Source of the DNA: Cupriavidus pampae
GTDB lineage: Bacteria > Pseudomonadota > Gammaproteobacteria > Burkholderiales > Burkholderiaceae
Direction: 5' to 3'
Assembly (NCBI RefSeq): GCF_914271485.1
Contig: NZ_CAJZAG010000001.1
Span: 496,001-560,000 of the forward strand
DNA length: 64,000 bases
Below the pieces are notes generated by a model. That model had not been told where the DNA came from, did no database searches, and saw only the letters and a list, made by a program, of their open reading frames with translations. The position numbers were made by a program, and so were the translations under genes. This document shows, piece after piece, positions 56,968 through 64,000 of this stretch (its first letter is position 1; each line of letters opens with the position of its first letter).

Positions 56968-57018
56968 GCGCCGTGTGCCCTCACCCCCGGCCCCTCTCCC
57001 TGAGGGAGAGGGGAGCAC
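56968..57018. repeat. REP-like hairpin between truB and the efflux operon
   Basis: A perfect 10-bp stem CCCCTCTCCC/GGGAGAGGGG (56991-57000 with 57004-57013), preceded by GTGCCCTCACCCCCGG. 33 nt (56968-57000) are identical, in reverse orientation, to 23549-23581. It lies between two convergent genes and may also act as a terminator. Confidence 0.8.
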
Positions 57019-57023
57019 ACCAT

Positions 57024-58643
57024 TCAATGCGCGCCGGCGGCGTCGGCGCTGCCCGCGCCTTTGGCGCGTTTCGTCAGCCAGACGAACACGATCAGCACGA
57101 AGAACAGTACGCCCGAGATCCAGAAGATGTCGTTGGCGCCCAGCATCGAGGCTTGTAGCGAGATGTTGCGCTCGATCACGCCCATGGCCTGGGCGCGGCT
57201 CATGCCCATCTGCATCAGCTGGTCGAGTTGCGCCACGTAGGTCGGGTTGTACGGGTTGACCTGTTCGATCAACTGCGCGTGATGCAGCGCGGCGCGGTTT
57301 TCCCAGATGGTCGTGGAGATCGACGCGCCGATTGCGCCGAACGTGATACGCACGAAGTTCGACAGCCCCGACGCGGCCGGGATTCTTGCGGGCGGCTGTC
57401 CGGAGAGGATGATCGACGTCAGCGGAATAAAGAACATCGCCATCGCGGCGCCCTGGATCAGCGTGGGGATCATCAACGTGCGGGTATCGACACCAGTGGT
57501 GAAGCCCGAACGCATCAGGCTGACGATGCCGAACGTGATAAACGCCGCGGTGGCGACCCAGCGCGCATCGACCTTCGGCAGCGCGCGACCGATGATTGGC
57601 GACAGGATGATCGCGAAGATCCCGACCGGCGCCATCACGATGCCGGCGTCGGTGGCGGTGTAGCCGACGATGGTCTGCAGCCACAGCGGCAGGATGACCA
57701 GGTTCCCAAAAAACAGCCCGTATGCAACCGAGATTGCCACCACGCCCGCGGCGAAATTGCGTCCGCCGAACAGGTGAATATCGACGATCGGATGCTTCTC
57801 ATACCACTCCCACACGACGAAGAACAGGAAGCCGACCACCGCGGTGATCGTGAGCGCGACGATAAACATCGAGTGGAACCAGTCGAGCTCCTTGCCCTTG
57901 TCAAGCATCAGCTGCATGGACCCGACCCAGATCACAAGCAATGCCAGGCCGATGCGGTCGATCGGCAGGATGCGCGTGGGCGTCTCGCGCTCGCGGTAGA
58001 TCGCCCACGTCGCATACGCGGCACCGAGACCCACCGGGATATTGATGTAGAAGATCCACGGCCACGTCATGTTGTCCGAGATCCAGCCGCCGAGCAGCGG
58101 CCCCATGATCGGCGCGACCAGCGTGGTCATGCCCCATAGCGCGAGCGCCATCGAACTCTTGGCGGGCGGATAGCTTGCCAGCAGCAGTGACTGCGACAGC
58201 GGAATCATCGGGCCGGCCACGGCGCCTTGCAGGATGCGCGCGGCGAGCAGCGTCTCCAGATTGGGCGCCACGCCGCACAGCCAGGACGACAACACGAACA
58301 ACAGGATCGACGTGACGAACAGCCGCACCGCGCCGAAGCGCGTGGTCAGCCAGCCCGTGAGTGGCACCGAGATGGCGTTGGCCACCGCGAACGACGTGAT
58401 GACCCAGGTGCCCTGATTGGGCGCTACGCCGAGATCGCCAGAGATCGCGGGAATCGATACGTTGGCGATGGACGAGTCCAGCACGTTCATGAACGTGGCC
58501 AGCGACAGCGCGATGGTGCCGATGACGAGCTTGCCGCCGGACAAGGGAGCCGGCGGCGCGGCCGCTGCATTGGCGCTCGCCGGCGGCGATGGCGGGGCAC
58601 CGCTACGGTCGCCGTCGGCGTTGGCGATGAGGGTATCGGCCAT
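57024..58643 (-). CDS. DHA2-family (EmrB-type) multidrug efflux MFS transporter
   Basis: 539-residue inner-membrane proton antiporter of the 14-helix DHA2 family. Motif A-like GWLTTRFGAVRLF, NVLDSSIANVSIPAI in helix 1 and GPLLGGWISDNMTWPWIFYIN are typical of EmrB. It works with the HlyD-type adaptor (gap 9 nt) and the outer-membrane factor of the same operon. The substrate is unknown. Confidence 0.93.
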   Translation of the reverse strand: MADTLIANADGDRSGAPPSPPASANAAAAPPAPLSGGKLVIGTIALSLATFMNVLDSSIANVSIPAISGDLGVAPNQGTWVITSFAVANAISVPLTGWLTTRFGAVRLFVTSILLFVLSSWLCGVAPNLETLLAARILQGAVAGPMIPLSQSLLLASYPPAKSSMALALWGMTTLVAPIMGPLLGGWISDNMTWPWIFYINIPVGLGAAYATWAIYRERETPTRILPIDRIGLALLVIWVGSMQLMLDKGKELDWFHSMFIVALTITAVVGFLFFVVWEWYEKHPIVDIHLFGGRNFAAGVVAISVAYGLFFGNLVILPLWLQTIVGYTATDAGIVMAPVGIFAIILSPIIGRALPKVDARWVATAAFITFGIVSLMRSGFTTGVDTRTLMIPTLIQGAAMAMFFIPLTSIILSGQPPARIPAASGLSNFVRITFGAIGASISTTIWENRAALHHAQLIEQVNPYNPTYVAQLDQLMQMGMSRAQAMGVIERNISLQASMLGANDIFWISGVLFFVLIVFVWLTKRAKGAGSADAAGAH

Positions 58644-58652
58644 GGCGCGCGA

Positions 58653-59954
58653 TCAGGCGTGCTTGGCCGACGGACGCGAGGCGTCAGCCGGTGAGGGCCC
58701 GCGTGCCGGGCCGGTTGCCGGAGACGGCGGTACCACGGGCGCCCCCGCGGGAGCGGCGGCCACGCGTCCGCCATTGTTGAGTGCGACGATGCGCGCGATC
58801 AGCGTGTCGGCATCCTGCGCCACCTTGTCGTAGACCGCGGTTTCCATCGGTCCACGCGTGATAGCGGACACCATCGCCGCGCCATTTTCGTTGCGCACGT
58901 CGACGCTGACGGTCATCGACAGGCCCACGCGCAGCGGATGGTCCTTGAGCTGCCGCGCATCGAGCGCGATCCGCACGGGCAGACGCTGCACCACCTTGAT
59001 CCAGTTGCCGGTCGCGTTCTGCGCGGGCAACAGCGAGAACGCGGCGCCGGTGCCCGCCGAGAAACCTTCCACCTTGCCGCGATAGGTCACCTTGGAGCCG
59101 TACACGTCGGCCTCGAGTTCGACCGGCTGGCCCACACGCATATGCGTGATCTGGACTTCCTTGAAGTTGGCGTCGACCCAGACCTGATCGAGCGGCACCA
59201 CGGCCATCAACGGCGTGCCCGGCGCCACGCGCTGACCCACCTGCACCGAGCGCTTGGCGACGTAGCCGGTGACGGGGGCGGGCAGCGTGGAACGTGCGAA
59301 CGCGAGATAGGCTGCGCGCAGATTGGCGGCCGCGCGCTGCACGTTCGGATGCTTCTCCACGGTGGTCTGGTCGGTCAGCACCTTGTTCGAGGCGAGTTGC
59401 TCTTGCGCGGCGAGCAGCGCGGACTCGGCGGCCTGCAGCGCGGTGCGCGCATGAGCGATCTCCTCGGTGGAGACCGCGCCCGAGTTGGCGATGGCCTGGC
59501 GGCGCGTAAGGTCGTCACGCGCCTTGGCCACATCGGCCTGCCGCATCGCGACGGTGGCCGCGAGCGAGCCATTGTTGACGTACAGCGTGCGAACCTCGCG
59601 CACGGCCTGCGCGAGCTGCGCTTCCGCCTGTTCGAGCGAGACCTGCGAGTCGGCGCGATCGAGCTGGATCAGCGCCTGGCCCGCGGTGACGAGCTGCGTG
59701 TCGTCGGCGGCGATCGACACCACGGTGCCGCCCGCGAGCGGAGTCACCTGCACGACGTTGCCGGCGACGTACGCATCGTCGGTGTTCTCGAAGTGGCGGG
59801 CGTAGAGACCCCAGTACAGGCCGTAGCCGATGCCGGCCACCACTACCACGGCGGTCAGCGCGATCAGCAGGCGCTTGCGCTTGTGGTTGTTCCCGTTGCC
59901 ATTGTCATTGCCGGCTGCGGTCGGGGCGGGTGCGGCTTGCGCGTCGTTGCTCAT
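58653..59954 (-). CDS. HlyD/EmrA-type membrane fusion (adaptor) protein
   Basis: 433 residues: short cytosolic N terminus, one anchor helix (LLIALTAVVVVAGIGYGLYW), a biotinyl-lipoyl-like domain (NVVQVTPLAGGTVVSI), an alpha-helical hairpin (about 100-200) and beta-barrel segments (GQRVAPGTPLMAVVPLDQVW). EmrA-type adaptors bridge the DHA2 pump to the outer-membrane channel. The C-terminal ~35 residues are Ala/Pro-rich. It ends 9 nt before the pump gene. Confidence 0.93.
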   Translation of the reverse strand: MSNDAQAAPAPTAAGNDNGNGNNHKRKRLLIALTAVVVVAGIGYGLYWGLYARHFENTDDAYVAGNVVQVTPLAGGTVVSIAADDTQLVTAGQALIQLDRADSQVSLEQAEAQLAQAVREVRTLYVNNGSLAATVAMRQADVAKARDDLTRRQAIANSGAVSTEEIAHARTALQAAESALLAAQEQLASNKVLTDQTTVEKHPNVQRAAANLRAAYLAFARSTLPAPVTGYVAKRSVQVGQRVAPGTPLMAVVPLDQVWVDANFKEVQITHMRVGQPVELEADVYGSKVTYRGKVEGFSAGTGAAFSLLPAQNATGNWIKVVQRLPVRIALDARQLKDHPLRVGLSMTVSVDVRNENGAAMVSAITRGPMETAVYDKVAQDADTLIARIVALNNGGRVAAAPAGAPVVPPSPATGPARGPSPADASRPSAKHA

Positions 59955-59999
59955 ATTGGTCTCTTGCGTAGGCGTTCGTATGTGCGGGGAGGGCGTGGC

Positions 60000-61472
60000 T
60001 CAGCCCTGTGTGGGCCGTGGCTGCTCCGGTGCGGTGTAGCCGCCGCCGAGCGCCTTCATCAGGCCGATCTGCAGATCGAGCCGGCGCGCCTGCAGGTCGG
60101 TGGAGAGCCGGCGCTGCTGCAGCACCGTGCTCTCGGCATTGAGCACGGTGAGCTGCGTGCCAAGTCCGGCCCGATAGCGCGTGATGGCCAGTGAGTAGGC
60201 GTGCTCGGCGAGGTCCAGTGCTTCGCGCTGCGTAACGAGCTGCTGATCGACGCTGCGAATGCTGGTCACCGTATCGGCGGTCTCGCGCAGCGCATCGACG
60301 AGCGTCTGGTTGTAGCTGGCCACGGCGATGTCGTATTGCGCGTAGCGGCCCTTGAGGTTCGCGCGCAGACGCCCACCCGCGAAGATCGGCAACTGCACCG
60401 CGGGGCCGAAGCCGAACGTGCGGCTGATGCCCATCAGCAGGTTGGACGGATCGAGCGAGGCCACGCCCGCGTAGGCGCTGAACGTGATATCCGGCAGAAA
60501 TTCCTTGCGCGCCACACTCACATCGCCGGCAGCCGCTTCCACGCGCCAGCGCGCGGCGACGATATCGGGGCGGCGGCCGAGTAGACCGATGGCGAGGTCG
60601 TCGGGCAGCGTCGGCGTGGCATGGGCCAGCAGCGTCGGCTTGGTGATCCGCAGGCCGCGATCGGGCCCCTTGCCAAGCAGTGCCGCAAGCTGGTTGCGGG
60701 CGAGCGCGATGTCTTCATCGATGCGTTGCAGATCGGTCTGCGCCGCGGCGACGGTGCCGCGTGCCTGCGTGGTCTCCACCTGGGTGTCGAGCCCAGCGGC
60801 AAGGCGCTGTTGCGACAGGTCAGTCAGGGTGCGGCGCTGCGCGATCGCGCGCTCGGCCACGTCGCGCTGCGCGTATAGCGCGGCCAGACGGTTGTAGTTG
60901 CGCGCGATGGCGGTGGACAGCAGCAGTCGCGATGCCTGGCTCTCGGCCTCGGCGGCGTGGTCTTCCGATAGCGCGGCTTCCAGCGCCGCGCGATTCTTGC
61001 CCCAGAAGTCGAAGTCGTAGTCGAGCCCGAACTGCATGCGCGATGCGTTCTGCCATGATCCGGCCAACGGTGTGCCCGCGAACAGGTCCGTCGAGGAGAA
61101 CCGCTGACGCACCACGCTGCCTTCGAAGTCGATGCCCGGGTACAGCGCGGCGCGCGTGGCCAGTGCCATCGCGCGTGTGGCCTGCACGCGCGCGAACGCG
61201 GCCTGCAGGTTCGGGTTGTCTTGCGTGGCTTCTTCGACGAGCGCGTGCAGTTGCGGGTCGCGGAACTGATCGACCCAGTCCTGCGATGGCCATTCGCCGT
61301 GGCCGGCCGGCAATACCTGGGCGCTGCCCTGTGCCAGTGTGTCCGGCGTGGTTGGGGTCTGCGTGCTCTGCGCATCGCCGAACGCGGCGCAGCCGGCCAG
61401 TATCGACAGCGTCAGCACCGACAGCACCAGCACGGGCAGCGACTTCAGCGCGGAAGTAGGGCTTGGATTCAT
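60000..61472 (-). CDS. NodT/OprM-family outer-membrane efflux lipoprotein
   Basis: 490 residues. The lipoprotein signal peptide has the lipobox LAGC (about residue 28), so the protein is acylated and sits in the outer membrane as a TolC-like trimer. Two OEP repeats follow (NPNLQAAFARVQATRAMALA; AEHAYSLAITRYRAGLGTQL), plus LLGRRPDIVAARWRVEAAAG, the NodT signature. It overlaps the marR stop by 4 bases, so the regulator and channel are coupled. Confidence 0.94.
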   Translation of the reverse strand: MNPSPTSALKSLPVLVLSVLTLSILAGCAAFGDAQSTQTPTTPDTLAQGSAQVLPAGHGEWPSQDWVDQFRDPQLHALVEEATQDNPNLQAAFARVQATRAMALATRAALYPGIDFEGSVVRQRFSSTDLFAGTPLAGSWQNASRMQFGLDYDFDFWGKNRAALEAALSEDHAAEAESQASRLLLSTAIARNYNRLAALYAQRDVAERAIAQRRTLTDLSQQRLAAGLDTQVETTQARGTVAAAQTDLQRIDEDIALARNQLAALLGKGPDRGLRITKPTLLAHATPTLPDDLAIGLLGRRPDIVAARWRVEAAAGDVSVARKEFLPDITFSAYAGVASLDPSNLLMGISRTFGFGPAVQLPIFAGGRLRANLKGRYAQYDIAVASYNQTLVDALRETADTVTSIRSVDQQLVTQREALDLAEHAYSLAITRYRAGLGTQLTVLNAESTVLQQRRLSTDLQARRLDLQIGLMKALGGGYTAPEQPRPTQG

Positions 61473-61957
61473 GATTTGTAGTGGTCCTGATGGTTGTCGA
61501 TCACGCGCTGGAGCAGGCCGCGCAGCGTCTCGATTTCCGCCGTGGTGAATCCATCGAAATGGCGCCGGAGCACGTCGCAGTAGATCGCCGGCAGCTTGCC
61601 GACGAGCGCCTCGCCCTCGACGGTCAGCGACAGATCGACCACGCGGCGGTCGTCGTCGCGACGCGTGCGCGCGATCAGGCCGCGGCGTTCCAGACGGCTC
61701 AGCAGGCGCGTAATGGAGCCCACATCGGTGCCGAGTTCGCGGCCAAGGTCGGTCACCGTATGTGCCTCGCCTTTCGCGAGCATCATCAGACAGCTGGCCT
61801 GCGCATGCGTGACGCCCAGATCGCTGACGTGCTGTTCCACGCCGTAGGCGAGCCGGCTCTTGGCGCGCGCGAGCACATAGCCGATGCTGCCGCCCATTTC
61901 ATAGGGCTCGGGATCGAACAGATCACTGGAGGAGGAAGGAGGTGCCGGAGAAGTCAT
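61469..61957 (-). CDS. MarR-family transcriptional regulator of the efflux operon
   Basis: 162-residue winged-helix protein. LGVTHAQASCLMMLAKGEA, TVTDLGRELGTDVGSITRLL and the wing LIARTRRDDDRRVVDLSLT are MarR hallmarks. It is the first gene of the operon and probably autoregulates it through the inverted repeats at 62011-62047. The start at 61957 (MTSPAPPSSSS) follows a weak purine-rich site; a longer frame upstream would cover the operator. Confidence 0.93.
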   Translation of the reverse strand: MTSPAPPSSSSDLFDPEPYEMGGSIGYVLARAKSRLAYGVEQHVSDLGVTHAQASCLMMLAKGEAHTVTDLGRELGTDVGSITRLLSRLERRGLIARTRRDDDRRVVDLSLTVEGEALVGKLPAIYCDVLRRHFDGFTTAEIETLRGLLQRVIDNHQDHYKS

Positions 61958-62010
61958 TGCTTGCCACTGCAAAGGTTGCCGGGGCAAGGGTAGGCATGTG
62001 ATCTGGGCGC

Positions 62011-62047
62011 TGCAATGCCCACAATGCGACATTGCACGATTAGCAAT
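62011..62047. promoter_or_regulatory. Probable MarR operator: cluster of TGCAAT/ATTGCA half-sites
   Basis: Two half-sites form a perfect inverted repeat TGCAATG (62011-62017) / CATTGCA (62030-62036). Nested within is CAATG-CGA-CATTG (62022-62034), and ATTGC/GCAAT (62031-62035 with 62043-62047) overlaps the right arm. The cluster lies 54-90 nt upstream of the marR start. Confidence 0.6.
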
Positions 62048-62122
62048 AAAAGGCACGGATTTGCCCGGCCGCTCCCAGACAGCATCTGTATGCGCAGATA
62101 GATCGCTTCGTGCGCTGCAGCA

Positions 62123-62131
62123 TGCTAGAAT
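62123..62131 (+). promoter_or_regulatory. Extended -10 of typA
   Basis: TGCTAGAAT is a good extended -10 (TGN-TAGAAT), 44 nt before the typA start; the -35 is weak. It would give a ~37-nt leader with a GGGGGA ribosome binding site. Confidence 0.5.
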
Positions 62132-62174
62132 GTTGGGTTATTTTTCGAATGCTCCGAATTCGGGGGACGCCTCA

Positions 62175-63995
62175 ATGACCCGCGCTATCCGCAATATCGC
62201 CATCATCGCTCACGTCGATCATGGCAAGACCACCCTGGTCGACCAACTCCTGCGCCAGGCAGGCACCTTCCGCGAGAATCAACAGATCGCGGAACGCGTG
62301 ATGGATTCGAACGACCTGGAAAAGGAACGCGGGATCACGATCCTCGCGAAGAACTGTGCCGTGGAATACAACGGCACGCACATCAACATCGTCGATACCC
62401 CGGGACACGCGGACTTCGGCGGTGAAGTGGAGCGCGTGCTGTCGATGGTCGACGGCGTGCTGCTGCTGGTCGATGCCGTCGAAGGCCCGATGCCGCAGAC
62501 GCGTTTCGTCACGCGCAAGGCGCTCGCGCTCGGCCTCAAGCCGATCGTCGTGATCAACAAGATCGACCGTCCGGGCGCGCGTCCGGAGTGGGTGATCAAC
62601 CAGACCTTCGATCTGTTCGACAAGCTGGGCGCCAGCGACGAGCAGCTCGACTTCCCGGTGATCTACGCCTCGGGCCTGAACGGCTATGCCGGTCTGACCG
62701 ACGCCGTGCGCGATGGCGACATGAAGCCGCTGTTCGAGACGGTGCTGAACAAGGTGCCGGTGCGTGATGACGATCCGGACGGTCCGCTGCAACTGCAGAT
62801 CATCTCGCTCGACTACTCGAGCTACGTCGGCAAGATCGGCGTGGGTCGTATCTCGCGCGGCCGTGCGCGCCCGCTGCAGGATGTGGTGGTCAAGTTCGGT
62901 CCCGAAGGCAATCCGATCAAGGGCCGTATCAATCAGGTGCTGAAGTTCGTGGGCCTGGAGCGCGAGATCGTGGCCGAGGCCGAAGCCGGCGACATCGTGC
63001 TGATCAACGGTATTGAAGAGCTCGGTATTGGCTGCACCGTGATGGCACCGGACGCGCAGGACGCGCTGCCGATGCTGAAGGTGGACGAGCCCACGCTGAC
63101 CATGAACTTCTGCGTCAACACGTCGCCGCTGGCCGGCCGTGAAGGCAAGTTCGTGACGAGCCGTCAGCTGCGCGAGCGTCTGGACCGCGAGCTCAAGTCG
63201 AACGTCGCGCTGCGTGTTGCCGAAACCGGCGACGACACGATCTTCGAAGTGTCGGGTCGCGGCGAACTGCACCTGACGATTCTGCTGGAAAACATGCGCC
63301 GCGAAGGCTACGAGCTGGCCGTGTCGCGCCCGCGCGTGGTGTTCAAGGAAATCGACGGCGTCAAGAACGAGCCGTACGAACTGCTGACCGTGGACGTGGA
63401 AGACGGCCACCAGGGTTCGGTGATGGAAGAGCTGGGCCGCCGCAAGGGCGAACTGCTCGACATGGCTTCCGACGGCAAGGGTCGTACGCGTCTGGAGTAC
63501 CGGATTCCGGCACGTGGCCTGATCGGCTTCCAGGGTGAGTTCCTGACGCTGACGCGCGGTACCGGCCTGATCAGCCATATCTTCGACGACTACGCGCCGG
63601 TGCGCGAAGGCGGTCTGGGCGATCGCCACAACGGCGTGCTGATCTCGCAGGACGACGGCGATGCCGTGGCCTACGCACTGTGGAAGCTGCAGGATCGCGG
63701 CCGCATGTTCGTGAAGCCGGGCGATGCGCTGTACGAAGGCATGATCATCGGTATCCACAGCCGCGACAACGACCTCGTGGTCAACCCGATCAAGGGCAAG
63801 CAGCTGACCAACGTGCGCGCGTCGGGTACCGACGAAGCGGTGCGTCTGGTGCCGCCGATCCAGATGTCGCTCGAGTACGCGGTGGAATTCATCGCCGACG
63901 ACGAGCTCGTCGAGATCACGCCGAAGAGCATTCGTCTGCGCAAGCGCCATCTGAAGGAGCACGAGCGCAAGCGTGCTTCGCGCGAAGGCGCATAA
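62175..63995 (+). CDS. typA: Ribosome-associated GTPase TypA/BipA
   Basis: 606-residue translational GTPase related to EF-G, active in ribosome assembly and stress. G1 [15 protein letters not shown], switch region [25 protein letters not shown] and [12 protein letters not shown] identify the G domain. Domains II, III and V and the BipA-specific C-terminal domain ([20 protein letters not shown]) complete it. The ATG at 62175 has a GGGGGA ribosome binding site; upstream in-frame sequence is not conserved. Confidence 0.98.
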   Translation: MTRAIRNIAIIAHVDHGKTTLVDQLLRQAGTFRENQQIAERVMDSNDLEKERGITILAKNCAVEYNGTHINIVDTPGHADFGGEVERVLSMVDGVLLLVDAVEGPMPQTRFVTRKALALGLKPIVVINKIDRPGARPEWVINQTFDLFDKLGASDEQLDFPVIYASGLNGYAGLTDAVRDGDMKPLFETVLNKVPVRDDDPDGPLQLQIISLDYSSYVGKIGVGRISRGRARPLQDVVVKFGPEGNPIKGRINQVLKFVGLEREIVAEAEAGDIVLINGIEELGIGCTVMAPDAQDALPMLKVDEPTLTMNFCVNTSPLAGREGKFVTSRQLRERLDRELKSNVALRVAETGDDTIFEVSGRGELHLTILLENMRREGYELAVSRPRVVFKEIDGVKNEPYELLTVDVEDGHQGSVMEELGRRKGELLDMASDGKGRTRLEYRIPARGLIGFQGEFLTLTRGTGLISHIFDDYAPVREGGLGDRHNGVLISQDDGDAVAYALWKLQDRGRMFVKPGDALYEGMIIGIHSRDNDLVVNPIKGKQLTNVRASGTDEAVRLVPPIQMSLEYAVEFIADDELVEITPKSIRLRKRHLKEHERKRASREGA

Positions 63996-64000
63996 GCGTT

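Overview
The window is a high-G+C bacterial chromosome segment of core and semi-core genes. Gene content and order fit a beta-proteobacterium of the Burkholderiales, most like Cupriavidus or Ralstonia: argA beside hrpA, glnA-ntrB-ntrC, ugpBAECQ, odhA-odhB-odhL, a cbb3 oxidase cluster with its own FNR-type regulator, and rimP-nusA-infB-rbfA-truB. The assignment rests on recognised protein families and synteny, not on a database search. I see no tRNA, rRNA, prophage, insertion sequence, integrase or CRISPR array.

Layout. 1-5.3 kb: 3' part of rnr, then rlmB, a sirtuin, tal and rpiA. 5.3-8.6 kb: an unrecognised secreted protein with a perfect FNR-type box upstream, then yggX and argA. 8.6-18.1 kb: hrpA, a cell-envelope group (secreted beta-propeller, NodB-like deacetylase, sterol-desaturase-like protein, EI24 protein), a molybdopterin-binding-domain protein and a rhodanese. 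18.2-24.4 kb: nitrogen control, with glnA behind two NtrC-like sites and a sigma-54-like promoter, a DUF4124 protein, ntrB, ntrC and a HAD phosphatase. 24.5-29.7 kb: glycerol-3-phosphate uptake and glycerophosphodiester cleavage. 29.9-36.9 kb: the 2-oxoglutarate dehydrogenase complex, then zapE. 36.9-46.6 kb: ccoI-ccoS-ccoNOQP-ccoG, two very small membrane proteins, fnr and a TauE/SafE protein. 47.1-57 kb: scpB, rluB and the rimP-nusA-infB-rbfA-truB translation operon. 57-62 kb: a MarR-controlled tripartite drug efflux operon. 62.2-64 kb: typA.

How parts fit together. The FNR protein encoded here probably reads the boxes in front of ccoI and ccoN, both 22 nt upstream of a -10-like hexamer. 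A third perfect box lies upstream of the unknown secreted protein, making that gene a candidate new member of the low-oxygen response. NtrB/NtrC probably act on the glnA promoter upstream. REP-like hairpins lie next to several gene ends.

No clearly novel multi-gene system is evident. The most useful leads are the FNR-linked unknown protein, a palindromic shared -10 that may drive leaderless argA and hrpA transcripts in opposite directions, a promoter/terminator/tandem-repeat leader before rimP, an unexplained 482-nt gap before scpB, and a deacetylase lacking the usual second motif-1 aspartate.
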